Positions 9,177-18,473 of a stretch of 64,000 nt of DNA are shown here, in pieces. A model generated the notes under the pieces. It did no database searches and was not told the DNA's origin. It worked only from the letters and a program-made list of their open reading frames with translations. The position numbers and the translations under genes were made by a program. The DNA lies in the NCBI RefSeq assembly GCF_037198285.1, contig NZ_CP147243.1:682001-746000 (forward strand). Reading direction: 5' to 3'. Each line of letters begins with the position of its first letter. The first letter of the stretch is position 1. Origin of the DNA: Haladaptatus sp. DJG-WS-42 (GTDB lineage: Archaea > Halobacteriota > Halobacteria > Halobacteriales > Halococcaceae).

Positions 9177-9350
9177 ATGTGGGTGTTGCAAATCGGCCTC
9201 GAAGGCTCCGGTGTCGAGACAGGACTCGGAGACCTCGTCGCCGCGGCGGTCGTCTGGGTGAGCGTGCTTGCGCTCCCGCTGCTGATAGGGAAAGCCTACG
9301 ACTTCTGCTACGAGTTTTTCGATCCGGTCGTCGAAGACGACTGGGAGTGA
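9177..9350 (+). CDS. Small single-span membrane protein
   Basis: A 57-residue protein with one clear membrane segment (LVAAAVVWVSVLALPLLIG, about residues 20-38), flanked by the polar N-terminus LEGSGVETGLGD and an acidic C-terminus VVEDDWE. Function unknown; short one-helix proteins of this type are common in haloarchaea. The ATG at 9177 is preferred over that at 9153, because the extra residues WYANPHH look non-coding. Convergent with the Thr-rich gene, 34 bases away. A spurious frame remains possible. Confidence 0.5.
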   Translation: MWVLQIGLEGSGVETGLGDLVAAAVVWVSVLALPLLIGKAYDFCYEFFDPVVEDDWE

Positions 9351-9384
9351 CGCGTTTCGAAACCGTTGGGTAAGAAGTGGTGGG

Positions 9385-9906
9385 TTAGTCGAAACTGAAG
9401 ATGCCGTCGTCAGAGTCGTCTGATTCTGTCGTGGTGGTTGATTCGGTCGTCGTAGACTCGGTTGTGGTCGTGGTGGAGGTCGTCGCAGTCGTATCGGTCG
9501 TGGTGGTCTCTTCGGTTGTGGTCTCCGTGGTGGTCGTGTCTGTCGTCGTTTCCGTGGTCGTCTCCGTAATCGTCACCGTTGGCTCGGTCGTCGTGGTGGT
9601 TGTGGACGTTGTGGTTTCCGTCGATGTTTCCGTCGAATCGTCCGCGTCGTCATCGTCTGCGTCGTCATCGTCAGTCGTCGTGGACGTGGCTGTCTCTTGG
9701 GTGGTTGTCGTTGCCGTCGTGGCCGCCGTCGTCGTGGTTGCCGTCGGAGTTGCCGTGTTCGCCGTGTCAGAGTGATTGCCTTCAGCGAGGTTGCTGACGG
9801 ACGAGCCCATTTCGGGCGCGAAGGGAGCGATACCCGTCGAGACGGCGATACCCGAAACGAACAGCAAGAGCCCAACGGCGAAGAGAGATTTTTGTGTCAC
9901 ACCCAT
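9385..9906 (-). CDS. Thr-rich secreted or membrane-anchored surface protein
   Basis: 173 residues. An N-terminal hydrophobic segment (LFAVGLLLFVSGIAVSTGI, about residues 8-26) acts as signal peptide or anchor. From about residue 55 to the end the chain is almost only T, E, S and D, with short runs such as TTTTTTEPTVTITETTTETT and one DDDDADDDDADD patch. Such mucin-like regions are usual O-glycosylation stalks on haloarchaeal surface proteins. There is no recognisable folded domain. An ATG at 9930 would add eight residues; the start at 9906 puts a short basic region right before the hydrophobic core. The low-complexity DNA invites sequencing or slippage variation. Confidence 0.7.
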   Translation of the reverse strand: MGVTQKSLFAVGLLLFVSGIAVSTGIAPFAPEMGSSVSNLAEGNHSDTANTATPTATTTTAATTATTTTQETATSTTTDDDDADDDDADDSTETSTETTTSTTTTTTEPTVTITETTTETTTDTTTTETTTEETTTTDTTATTSTTTTTESTTTESTTTTESDDSDDGIFSFD

Positions 9907-9993
9907 TGTTGAGTATCCCTTACCTGTCACCCCTCGTTATTATCGGGAGGCTAAACCGGTGAAACGGTCAAAAAAGCGGGGAGGCGTGGTCGA

Positions 9994-12231
9994 TTACCGA
10001 CCGAATAACCGCTCGCGGAGGGTGCGACTGCGGCCTTTCTCTGCGAGCAATACCGAACACGAGATGTCGTCCACCACGTCGAGGACGAGCGACCCGCGAA
10101 CGAGGCGGGTGAGCAGGCCCTTTTCGGTCGCGCCGATGATGACGAGCGACGACTCTTTCGCCGCCGTCTCGATGGCGCCTTCGACGTCGCCCGTGGTGTC
10201 GATGCGGAGGGTTACGTCCGTGAGGTCGTGGTCTGTGGCCCACTGCTCTAAGAACGCGCGACCTGATTCCTCCTCGTCGGGTGAATCGACGGCGTGTAGC
10301 AGCGTAATCTCCGAATCGTACTCTGCGCGCAGCATCGTCGCCACGGCCGCAGAGAGGTCTGAGTCCGGGCCACCGGCGGTCGGGACGAGCAGTTTCGACG
10401 GGTCGAACCCGCGGTTTTTGAGCACGAGGAAGTCACACGGGATGTTCTCGGTGAGTTCGTCGAACGTGCTCTCTGCGCGCCCGGGTGCGCCGTGGGAATC
10501 TTTGCCCCAGCCCATCACGACGAGGTCTGCGTCGTGGGATCGCGCCGCGTCGAAGATTTCCTCGAACGACCGGTGTGAGAGGATGGTGTGAGTGTCTATG
10601 TCCACGCCGAACGTCGTCGCGTCTTCGCGGGCGCGTTCGAGCAGCGACGAGGACTCTGCGTCGAGTTGGTCTTTGTAGGCTGCGGCCCCCGCAAGCGCCG
10701 TCTGGTCGGGGACGGTGATGATGTGGACGGCGTCTACGGTGCCACCTTTCTGCTTTGCCACCGCGCTCGCAAGTGAGATGAGGTCTTTCTCGCTCGCCGG
10801 GTTTGCAAGCGGCACCATCACGCGGTACTGACCACCGTCTGGCTGAACCGCGCCTGCCGCGGAGACGGCGGGTTCTGGCATCACTTCAGAGCGGTTCAGG
10901 ATGTACTGGCTCAAGATGCCCTGTTTCTCCGTCCGCGAGCGGGCGTAGAAGACGTACCAGAGCGCGGCGAAGGCGACGAAGGCGAAGCTAAGGGCGATGA
11001 TTTCCGGATTGATGAACGCGATGAGCGCAAACGAGATGAGCGCGCCGAGAATCGGCACGATGGGATAGAACGGCACCTTGTAATCCGGTTTGTAGCCCGC
11101 TGGGTTCGCCTCGCGCATCACGATGAGCGCGATGTTGAGCAGGCCGTAGATGATGAGGTGGAGCGTACTCCCGGCCGTTGAGAGGGTCTCTAAGTCACCG
11201 AACAGGATGAATAACAGAATGAACCCGCCGGTGAGCGCGATTGCGCGATACGGCGTCCCAAAGCGTGGGTGGATCGTGTTCAGGTCTTCGGTGACGATTT
11301 TGTCCCGACCCATGGCGAAGTTGATGCGCGAGGAGGCGAGAATCGAGGCGTTCGCACTCGATGCCGTGGCGAGCAAGCCCCCGAACAGGAGGGCAATGGC
11401 CCCGGCTGGCCCGAGTAAGATGCGCGCCACGTCCACGACGGCGGTGTCGTTGCCCGCGACCACGCTGTTTGGCACGGCGGCGAGGACGACGAGCAAGACA
11501 AGCGCGTAGATGGCGGTGACGAGCAGGACGCTCCCGATGACTGCGCGCGGTAGGTTGCGGCCGGGGTCTTTGATTTCCTCTGCGACAGACGTAATCTGGA
11601 CGAAGCCCAGATACGAGACGAAGATGATGCCCGTCACAGGAAGCAACGGCCCGTAGCCATCCGGCGCGAACGGCCGGAGCGAGGAAATGTCCGCTTGCAG
11701 CGCGCCAACGGTCGTGAACACCGCGAGGATGGCCACGAGCGTGACGACGATGATGTTTTGGAGCCGTCCGGTCTCCTTTGCGCCCACGTAGTTGATGAAG
11801 GTGAACAGCGCCGCGCCGACGAGCGCGATGATTTTCGCACCCGTTAGCGTGAACGGCCCCAGCGCAAGTGTGGGCACGTCGACGAACACGGAGACGTACT
11901 GACCAAAGCCGAACATGTAGAACGCAGAGGCAAACGCAAGCCCCATCCAATTAGCCCAGCCAGCGACGCTGCCGAACAGCGGCCCGAGCGCGTGATTGAC
12001 GTAGTAGTACGCGCCCCCGGCTTTCGGCATGGCCGTGCCGAGTTCGCTCGCGGAGAGCGCGGTCAGCAGGGCAATCCCCCCACCAAGGACGAACGCCGCG
12101 GCGGCGAGCGGGCCTGCGGTCTGGACGGCCACGCCGGGCAGGACGAAGATGCCCGCCCCAATCATGGTGCCGACGCCGATGGTTAACGCGGCGAGCGGCC
12201 CGAGGTCTTTTGCGAGTTCTTCCTCGCTCAT
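9994..12231 (-). CDS. APC-family amino acid permease fused to two UspA domains
   Basis: 745 residues. Residues 1-430 form an APC-superfamily transporter of about twelve membrane helices; the first carries the substrate-binding motif IGVGTMIGAGIFVLPG. Residues about 460-600 and 605-735 are two cytosolic UspA-like domains. The first is preceded by GGQYRVMVPLANPASEKD, and GWGKDSHGAPGRAESTF is near its nucleotide-binding loop; the second ends with SSLVIIGATEKGLLTRLVRG. Transporter-UspA fusions are known in haloarchaea and suggest nucleotide- or stress-dependent control of amino acid or cation uptake; the substrate is not evident. The start overlaps the stop of the upstream UspA gene (ATGA, 12228-12231), so they form one operon. 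Confidence 0.9.
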   Translation of the reverse strand: MSEEELAKDLGPLAALTIGVGTMIGAGIFVLPGVAVQTAGPLAAAAFVLGGGIALLTALSASELGTAMPKAGGAYYYVNHALGPLFGSVAGWANWMGLAFASAFYMFGFGQYVSVFVDVPTLALGPFTLTGAKIIALVGAALFTFINYVGAKETGRLQNIIVVTLVAILAVFTTVGALQADISSLRPFAPDGYGPLLPVTGIIFVSYLGFVQITSVAEEIKDPGRNLPRAVIGSVLLVTAIYALVLLVVLAAVPNSVVAGNDTAVVDVARILLGPAGAIALLFGGLLATASSANASILASSRINFAMGRDKIVTEDLNTIHPRFGTPYRAIALTGGFILLFILFGDLETLSTAGSTLHLIIYGLLNIALIVMREANPAGYKPDYKVPFYPIVPILGALISFALIAFINPEIIALSFAFVAFAALWYVFYARSRTEKQGILSQYILNRSEVMPEPAVSAAGAVQPDGGQYRVMVPLANPASEKDLISLASAVAKQKGGTVDAVHIITVPDQTALAGAAAYKDQLDAESSSLLERAREDATTFGVDIDTHTILSHRSFEEIFDAARSHDADLVVMGWGKDSHGAPGRAESTFDELTENIPCDFLVLKNRGFDPSKLLVPTAGGPDSDLSAAVATMLRAEYDSEITLLHAVDSPDEEESGRAFLEQWATDHDLTDVTLRIDTTGDVEGAIETAAKESSLVIIGATEKGLLTRLVRGSLVLDVVDDISCSVLLAEKGRSRTLRERLFGR

Positions 12232-12656
12232 TCGTCTGAGGCGTCCGGCAAGACGACCACCGGCCGGTCGGTGTCGGTCACGAGAGACAATGCAACATCA
12301 CCGGAAAGCAGGCGAACCCACCGGCTTCCTCCGCGGGGCGAAAAGGCAATTGACGTCGCGTCTACGTCCGTGGCAGTGTCGAAAATCGTCTCCGCGACGT
12401 CCGTTCCGTAGCGCAGTTCGGTCTCGACGGTCCCCACGGTGAGCGTGTCTTTGACGACGGCGAAAATGTCTGCTGCGCCCTCTTGTCGTTGTTCGACCGA
12501 CGCCTTGTCGGGTGCGCCACCTGCTTTCTCGATGACGTGGAGCGCCACGACGCGGCTGTCGGCGTCGAGATACGGCGCGAGTGCGAGACAGGTCGTTCGT
12601 GCGTCAGTCTCGTCAGCGACCGGGACGACGACGCATTCGACGAGAGAGTTACCCAT
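12228..12656 (-). CDS. Universal stress protein family (UspA)
   Basis: 142 residues, a single UspA alpha/beta domain. It starts with the strand LVECVVVPVADETDARTTCL and ends with the strand-loop RLLSGDVALSLVTDTDRPVV typical of the C-terminal half. The ATP-type G-x2-G-x9-G(S/T) loop is only partly conserved (SPRGGSRWVRLLSGDVA), so nucleotide binding is uncertain. It is translationally coupled to the permease-UspA fusion and may act with it. The ATG at 12656 is preferred; one at 12665 is three codons upstream. Divergent from trkA at 12889. Confidence 0.85.
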   Translation of the reverse strand: MGNSLVECVVVPVADETDARTTCLALAPYLDADSRVVALHVIEKAGGAPDKASVEQRQEGAADIFAVVKDTLTVGTVETELRYGTDVAETIFDTATDVDATSIAFSPRGGSRWVRLLSGDVALSLVTDTDRPVVVLPDASDE

Positions 12657-12888
12657 CGACACCACCGCCCGGTGGTTCGTGTTCGATGGCGAGGCCGTGA
12701 CTTTTCCCGTTGCTGGCGAGTGAATGGTTCATGATAGGTGCAGACAGACTACTCGAACTTAACTGGTCGGTGTCGTCGGTCGATACGTGAGCAATTTGCA
12801 CACTGCGACGGTCTGAGGAATAGAAATGAACTTACCTGCCCCGGCAATACACGACAACCATGAAGAGTCTCGCTCGTGAGGGGTCTGG

Positions 12889-14223
12889 ATGCGAGTAATC
12901 GTTGTGGGAGCCGGTGAAGTCGGCTCAAGTATCGCAGCGAGCCTCGCAGACAGCCACGAAGTGGTCGTGATTGATATTGACCGCGACCGCGTCGAGGCGC
13001 TCACCTACTCACTCGACGTGCTCGCTATCGAAGGCGACGGCGCAGACCTTGACACGCTCAGAGAAGCCGGTATCGAACAGACCGACATGGTCATCGCCAG
13101 CACGGACGACGACGAGACGAACATCGTGACCTGTGGGACCGTCAAAACCACGAGTGACGCCTTCACCATCGCCCGGGTGAAGAACACGAAGTATCTCACG
13201 ACGTGGCAGAGCAAAGAAGGCGCATTCGGCGTCGACTTCCTCGTCTGTACGGACCTCCTGACCGCAGAGAGCATCGTCCGCGTCGTTGGCCTCCCCGCGA
13301 CCCAAGACGTAGACGCCTTCGCAGGCGGGAGCGTCCTCATGGCCCAGTTCGGCATCTCCTCTGAGAGCCCCATCACCGGTCAAACGATTCGAGACGCAGA
13401 CCGGTTCGACTCGCTCACGTTCGCCGCCATTTTGCGGGGAGATGAGGTCGTCATCCCGCGCGGGGAGACGACAATCGAGACCGACGACCAAGTCATCGTC
13501 ATCGGAAGTCCAGAGAGCGTCCGCGGCTTTGCGATGGAACTTGCGCCCGGACAGGGAGGGAATGGCCAAGACGTGGTCATTATCGGCGGCAGCGAAATCG
13601 CCTTCCAGACCGCCCGCCTGCTCGAAGCCCGCGGCTTTCACCCGCGACTCATCGAAGACCGAGAGGCGCGCGCGCTCGACCTCGCTGAGAAACTGCCGAA
13701 CACCACGGTCATGCAGTCAGACCCGACCGACATCGAGTTTCTCACTCGTGAGATGGTCGGGGAGGCCGACATCGTCATCGCTGGTCTCGAATCCGACGAA
13801 CGCAACCTGCTCGCCTCGCTGCTCGCAAAGCGCCTTGGCGCGAAACGCACGGTTGCCATCGTCGATGCGGGCGAGTACGTCGACCTGTTCGAAGCCGTTG
13901 GCGTGGACGTGGCCGTAAATCCTCGAGAAGCGACCGCAGAGGAGATTACGCGCTTTACCCGCGACGAGCAAGCAGAGAACGTCGCGCTCATCGAATCAGA
14001 TCGTGCGGAGGTGCTCGAATTCGAAATCAAAGCAGAGAGCGTGCTCGCGGGTCGCCCGATTCAAGAGTCCGTCGCAGACCTCCCCGAAGGCGTCGTCATC
14101 GGCGCGGTGACCCGCGACAACCGCATGATTACCCCGCGCGGGGACACCGTCATCGAAGTGAACGACCACGTTGTCCTGTTCGTTGACCACGATGCAATCG
14201 ACGCGGTGACCGCGAGCGTATGA
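12889..14223 (+). CDS. trkA: TrkA potassium-uptake regulatory subunit, two-RCK form
   Basis: 444 residues: two tandem RCK units, each a Rossmann NAD-binding domain plus a C-terminal RCK_C domain. The first Rossmann motif is VIVVGAGEVGSSIAASLAD at residues 3-21; the second is VVIIGGSEIAFQTARLLEAR near 228-247 and has lost the classic GxGxxG. RCK_C domains end in TDDQVIVIGSPESV and VNDHVVLFVDHDAI. It gates the TrkH channel in response to nucleotides. The ATG at 12889 follows a GAGGGGT Shine-Dalgarno-like stretch (12878-12884). The stop overlaps trkH by four bases. Confidence 0.95.
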   Translation: MRVIVVGAGEVGSSIAASLADSHEVVVIDIDRDRVEALTYSLDVLAIEGDGADLDTLREAGIEQTDMVIASTDDDETNIVTCGTVKTTSDAFTIARVKNTKYLTTWQSKEGAFGVDFLVCTDLLTAESIVRVVGLPATQDVDAFAGGSVLMAQFGISSESPITGQTIRDADRFDSLTFAAILRGDEVVIPRGETTIETDDQVIVIGSPESVRGFAMELAPGQGGNGQDVVIIGGSEIAFQTARLLEARGFHPRLIEDREARALDLAEKLPNTTVMQSDPTDIEFLTREMVGEADIVIAGLESDERNLLASLLAKRLGAKRTVAIVDAGEYVDLFEAVGVDVAVNPREATAEEITRFTRDEQAENVALIESDRAEVLEFEIKAESVLAGRPIQESVADLPEGVVIGAVTRDNRMITPRGDTVIEVNDHVVLFVDHDAIDAVTASV

Positions 14224-15755
14224 AACGGCGCGTAAACTGGTGGACGAGTGTCAGCCTGACCGGCACCGTCATCAAGTACCTCTCGGTCGCGCTGTTGCTC
14301 CCGCTGTTCGTCGCACTCGTAGACAGGGAGGGCATCATGACGTTCGTCGCCACCATCGCCATCACGCTCACCGTTGGTGTGGCCTTAGAGCGCTTCGAAC
14401 GCGACGACGAGTTGGGCTTTCGTGAAGGCTTCTTGATGGTCGCACTGACGTGGTTCGGCGTCGCCGTCATCGGGACGATTCCGTACCTCATCGCGGGCTA
14501 CGGCACCGAGTCCATGCTCGCAAACCCCGTGAACGCGCTGTTCGAGTCGATGAGCGGGTTTACGACAACCGGAGCGACGGTGATGGGCGACTTCACGATT
14601 CACTCGCGCGCCATCCTCATCTGGCGACAGTTGACGCAGTGGCTTGGTGGCATGGGAATCGTCGTCCTCGCCGTCGCGATTCTCCCCGAACTCTCGGTCG
14701 GGGGCGCACAGCTCATGGACGCGGAAGCGCCCGGCCCCGGCCTCGAAAAGCTCACCCCGCGAATCGCAGAGACGGCGCGGGCGCTCTGGGGGGCGTATCT
14801 CGGCTTCACCGTCCTCGAAATCGTGTTGCTCTACGGGCTACATCTGGGCGGGATGGCCCCGAACATGGACGCATACAACGCCGTCGCCCACGCGCTCACG
14901 ACGATGCCGACGGGCGGCTTCTCCCCCGAAGCCCGCAGCATCGAAACGTTCTCTGCGGCCGTCCAGTGGGTCATCATCCCCTTCATGGTCGTGGCGGGCA
15001 CGAACTTCGCGCTGTTCTGGCACGTCCTCACGGGGGAACCCAAGCAGTTATTCGAAGACAGCGAGTTTCGCGCCTATCTCGGCGCGATGGCCGTGCTCTC
15101 TGCGGTAATTGCTGGCTTGCTCTTTACGGGTGCGGGCATCGGAACTATCGCCGGACAGGTGCCCCCAATCATCGGTGAGGCGGAAGATTCGCTTCGCCAC
15201 GCCACCTTCCAAATCGTCTCGATTGTGACGACGACGGGCTACGCTTCGATGGACTTCAACACGTGGAGTGCGCCCACCCAGTACCTCCTGCTGTTCGCCA
15301 TGTTCATCGGCGGCAGCGCGGGGTCGACGGGTGGGGCAGTCAAAATCGTCCGCTGGCTCGTCATCCTCAAATCGCTCCGCCGTGAGCTGTTTACGACCGT
15401 CCATCCGGAAGCCATCTCACCGGTGCGCCTCGGCGGCCGGGCGGTCGATGAGCGCGCGATTCGTGGCATCTACGCCTTCACGCTGCTGTACGTGCTCATC
15501 TTCTTTTCCGGCGTGCTGTTCATCCTCGTGGACATGACGCGCGTCCAAGATTCGCTGTCGGTGCTCGAAGTCATGAGCGCCGTCGCCGCGACGCTCGGGA
15601 ACGTCGGGCCGGGCTTTGGCGCGGCCGGACCGATGAACAACTACCTCGTGTTCACCCAAGAGAGCAAGCTCTTTATGGTGTTCTTGATGTGGGTTGGGCG
15701 ACTGGAAATCTTCCCCGTGTTCGTCCTGCTCACGTCTACGTACTGGCGGAGTTAG
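14220..15755 (+). CDS. trkH: TrkH-type potassium uptake channel subunit (copy 1)
   Basis: 511 residues, membrane pore of a Trk/Ktr potassium transporter. Four membrane-pore-membrane repeats are visible; the filter-like loops include FESMSGFTTTGATVMGD, the region around TMPTGGFSPEARS, STGGAVKIVRWLV after VTTTGYASMDFN, and ATLGNVGPGFGAAGPM. It pairs with the trkA gene whose stop it overlaps (ATGA 14220-14223). Its own TAG (15753-15755) interleaves with the stop of the opposite-strand trkH copy, leaving no intergenic space. Confidence 0.95.
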   Translation: MKRRVNWWTSVSLTGTVIKYLSVALLLPLFVALVDREGIMTFVATIAITLTVGVALERFERDDELGFREGFLMVALTWFGVAVIGTIPYLIAGYGTESMLANPVNALFESMSGFTTTGATVMGDFTIHSRAILIWRQLTQWLGGMGIVVLAVAILPELSVGGAQLMDAEAPGPGLEKLTPRIAETARALWGAYLGFTVLEIVLLYGLHLGGMAPNMDAYNAVAHALTTMPTGGFSPEARSIETFSAAVQWVIIPFMVVAGTNFALFWHVLTGEPKQLFEDSEFRAYLGAMAVLSAVIAGLLFTGAGIGTIAGQVPPIIGEAEDSLRHATFQIVSIVTTTGYASMDFNTWSAPTQYLLLFAMFIGGSAGSTGGAVKIVRWLVILKSLRRELFTTVHPEAISPVRLGGRAVDERAIRGIYAFTLLYVLIFFSGVLFILVDMTRVQDSLSVLEVMSAVAATLGNVGPGFGAAGPMNNYLVFTQESKLFMVFLMWVGRLEIFPVFVLLTSTYWRS

Positions 15756-17338
15756 GGGTTCAGCCCGTAAATCGCCGCCCGCACGAACACGAGGATGGGG
15801 ATGATTTCTAAGCGCCCGACCCACATGTTGAGAATGAGCATCCCCTCTGCAAGGCGTGGCATCGTCGGCCCGGTGATACCGGTCGAAAGTCCGACGTTGC
15901 CCTGTGCGCTCGCAACCTCAAACAGCGCGTCTGCGTAGGTGAAGTCGGGGCCAGCGAGGTTCGTGAGTAAGACGCTCCCGACGATGAGCAAGATGAGCCA
16001 AAGGAGGGTGACGATGGCCGCCTCTGCGAACTCGCGCTCCATCTCATTGCGGTGGAGCGTCCGGCCATCCATCTTGAGCGTGACGACGGCGTTCGCCGGG
16101 AGGAATACGCGTCTGAACTGCCAGCGAATCCCGCGGCCAATCGTGTAGCCGCGGATGATTTTGATGCCACCGACCGTACTGCCTGCGGCCCCGCCCATCG
16201 TCATCGCCCCGGAGAGGATGACCTTCCCGCCCGCAGACCACGTCCCGATGGGGGCGGACTGAAAGCCCGTGCAGGTGAGCGCGCTGATGAACTGGAACGT
16301 CGAATCGCGAAGCGAAAGCGCAGGCGCGAGCGTGGCGAGGTTCTGGATCGTGAGCGCGACGACGCCGAGACCGAACAGGATGAACAGCCAGCGCGTCTGG
16401 AGGTCGGACACAAAGTGGCGCAGGTCGCGTTCTGTGAGGACGAGGTAGTGGATGGGGAAGGCAATCGCGCCGATCGCCATTATCGGCAGGAGCACGACTT
16501 CGATGAGCGGGGAGTCGTAGGTCCCAATCGAGTTGTCGGTGACCGAAAAACCGCCGGTCGAAAGGCCCGTCATCGCGTGATTTATCGCCTGCCACGCGAC
16601 TTCCGTCGTCGGGAGCGCGCTGCCGTAGTCAGAGAGGCGAATCGCCATGAACAAGAGCGCAATCGAGAGAAGCGTGTAGCCGAGGAACATCTTCCAGACG
16701 GTTCTGACCGTCGAGACGACACTCGGGTGGATTTTCTCCTCGCGGGTCTCGCTCTGGTAGAGCGCGTAGCTTCCACTGCCGGGGCGGGCGAGAATCGAGA
16801 CGGTGAGGACGATGACGCCCACGCCGCCGACCCACTGGATAAGTGACCGCCACCAGAGCAGTGCCTTTGGCATGGTCGGTTCGTGAACCGCCATCGTCAG
16901 GCCGCTGCCCGTCCAGCCGCTCATCGACTCGAAAAAGGCGTGCAGCGGCGACCGGAAGTGGGCGAGGCTGGAGCCGTAATCGACACCCGCAGGGACGTAA
17001 CTCGCCGCAACGGAGTGGGGCACGAGGTACGCGGCGAACAGGAAGGGCAACGCGCCGAAAATCGCGGTCGCGAACCACCCGGCGGCGGCGATGACCATCC
17101 CGTGTTTCATCCGCGGGGCGGGCGCGTCGTCGAACAGCTTCCGGGCGAGGCCACCAGTCCCGGCGGTAATCGCGGCCGCGAGGACGAACGCCCCGGCGAC
17201 GTAGAGTTCTCCGAACGCAAGCGCCACGCCCGCAGAGAGGGCGAGTAAGGCTGCTTCCATCAACACCAGCGCGCCAACGTCGCGGAAGATGGTGGCGAGG
17301 TCGGTGGGTACGATGCCGTCGCGGGTTCGATATACCAT
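15752..17338 (-). CDS. trkH: TrkH-type potassium uptake channel subunit (copy 2)
   Basis: 528 residues, a diverged paralogue of the trkH copy it converges with. Pore loops: FESMSGWTGSGLTMAVHE, the region MTGLSTGGFSVTDNS, LTCTGFQSAPIGTW with GGAAGSTVGGIKIIRG, and ASAQGNVGLSTGITG. I chose the ATG at 17338, one base after the stop of the upstream trkA (17340-17342), over an in-frame ATG at 17365 inside trkA. The two form an operon transcribed leftward. Differences from copy 1 in the pore loops suggest different ion affinity or gating, which I infer only from divergence. Confidence 0.93.
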   Translation of the reverse strand: MVYRTRDGIVPTDLATIFRDVGALVLMEAALLALSAGVALAFGELYVAGAFVLAAAITAGTGGLARKLFDDAPAPRMKHGMVIAAAGWFATAIFGALPFLFAAYLVPHSVAASYVPAGVDYGSSLAHFRSPLHAFFESMSGWTGSGLTMAVHEPTMPKALLWWRSLIQWVGGVGVIVLTVSILARPGSGSYALYQSETREEKIHPSVVSTVRTVWKMFLGYTLLSIALLFMAIRLSDYGSALPTTEVAWQAINHAMTGLSTGGFSVTDNSIGTYDSPLIEVVLLPIMAIGAIAFPIHYLVLTERDLRHFVSDLQTRWLFILFGLGVVALTIQNLATLAPALSLRDSTFQFISALTCTGFQSAPIGTWSAGGKVILSGAMTMGGAAGSTVGGIKIIRGYTIGRGIRWQFRRVFLPANAVVTLKMDGRTLHRNEMEREFAEAAIVTLLWLILLIVGSVLLTNLAGPDFTYADALFEVASAQGNVGLSTGITGPTMPRLAEGMLILNMWVGRLEIIPILVFVRAAIYGLNP

Positions 17339-17339
17339 T

Positions 17340-18023
17340 TCAGTTGCGGTCCTCGTAGTGGCCAAAGATATCGGTTACCTCCGGTGTTGCGCCCTCCCCC
17401 GAATACACGGTCAGCAGGTCGCCCGCTTCGAGTCGCGTGCTCCCGCGGGGCGTAATCGGATGGCCCTCGCCGTTTCGCTCGATGGCCACGATGAGCATTT
17501 CCGCCGAGAGTAAGCCCGCCGCGTCGGCTTCCTGCAGCGTCTTACCGTCGATTGGCGAGTCCTCTTTGACAATGATTTCGAATACTTCAGCCTCGTCACC
17601 GATGCGCATGTAATCGACGATTGCCGGGCGTTTGACTGAGCGATAGAGGTACTCTGCGATGAGCCGCTGTGGATTTTCCATCGTGTTCACGCCAATCTGC
17701 CGGAAGATGTCCATGTGGTCTGGGTTGTGCACGACCGAGACGATTTTCGGGATGGACAGTTCCTGAGAGAGGAGACAGACCATGATGTTGGTCGCATCCT
17801 GGTCGGTCGTGCTGATGAGCGCGTCTGCGCGGTCTGCGCCCGCATCGAGAAGCGTGTCTTTGACCGTGGCATCGTCGTGGATGACGAGACAGTCGAACGA
17901 CGAGGCAACGAGTTCTGCCTTTGCTTCGTCACGTTCGATGACGACGACCTCATTTCCCCCCGAAGTCGCAATCTGAATCAGCGGCGTACCAATGTCACCA
18001 GCACCAACGATGACGATATACAT
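17340..18023 (-). CDS. trkA: TrkA-type potassium uptake regulatory subunit, single-RCK form
   Basis: 227 residues, a single RCK unit: Rossmann domain with YIVIVGAGDIGTPLIQIATS at residues 2-21, then the acidic strand end EVVVIERDEAKAEL, and an RCK_C domain from about residue 140 (FEIIVKEDSPIDGKTLQEAD). It is half the length of the trkA at 12889, so it should assemble as a ring of more subunits (known for KtrA-like proteins). One base separates it from its trkH partner downstream. A TATA-like stretch is not obvious in the 44 bases separating it from the gene at 18068, so the two may be co-transcribed. Confidence 0.93.
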   Translation of the reverse strand: MYIVIVGAGDIGTPLIQIATSGGNEVVVIERDEAKAELVASSFDCLVIHDDATVKDTLLDAGADRADALISTTDQDATNIMVCLLSQELSIPKIVSVVHNPDHMDIFRQIGVNTMENPQRLIAEYLYRSVKRPAIVDYMRIGDEAEVFEIIVKEDSPIDGKTLQEADAAGLLSAEMLIVAIERNGEGHPITPRGSTRLEAGDLLTVYSGEGATPEVTDIFGHYEDRN

Positions 18024-18067
18024 CTGGAATCGGGGTTATCTTCGGGATGTTGAAAGTGTGTCGTTTC

Positions 18068-18451
18068 TCAGATTTGCGTGACCCATGCCGTGTAATCCCC
18101 AGACTGGTCATAGACGGTACAGAATGCCACGTCGATGAACTCGGCAACACGTTCGGGGTCGGTTCGTGCTTCGATGCGAACGTTCGTCCCGTCTGCTTCT
18201 TCGGGGCGGGTGAGGTCGTCGATTTTGTACGCCGGATAGTCCGTGAGGAGAGATTTCAGGCGGTCGAGTTCGGCAGCGGTGCAGTCGAGGTTGAGCGTGC
18301 CTGTCGCAAACTGAACCCACGGAGACGGCTTTTCTCCCACGGCCTCGGCTTCGATGGTCAGAAACGGGCTCTCGCGGTGCTCGTGGGCGGCAATCGCATC
18401 GACAAAAAGCGCCTGGCGCCCGTCGGCAGTGTCGGCGGCGAATCGCGTCAT
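18068..18451 (-). CDS. Uncharacterised small haloarchaeal protein
   Basis: 127 residues, acidic, soluble, of unknown function. A mixed alpha/beta pattern is visible: the helix [18 protein letters not shown], the strand [10 protein letters not shown], the [20 protein letters not shown] segment and a final strand TAWVTQI. No catalytic or metal motif is visible. I chose the ATG at 18451 (MTRFAAD) because it lies about 25 bases after a TATA box (CTTTTAGGC, read on the minus strand, 18482-18474). It is divergent from adk, and the two promoters flank a perfect palindrome. Confidence 0.75.
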   Translation of the reverse strand: MTRFAADTADGRQALFVDAIAAHEHRESPFLTIEAEAVGEKPSPWVQFATGTLNLDCTAAELDRLKSLLTDYPAYKIDDLTRPEEADGTNVRIEARTDPERVAEFIDVAFCTVYDQSGDYTAWVTQI

Positions 18452-18473
18452 GCGGACGGCTTCGTGGTGGAAG

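Noticed and set aside
9385-9906. Thr-rich repeats as a CRISPR array or tandem satellite
   Set aside because: The periodicity is codon-level (ACN runs) within one open frame, with no conserved repeat-spacer structure.
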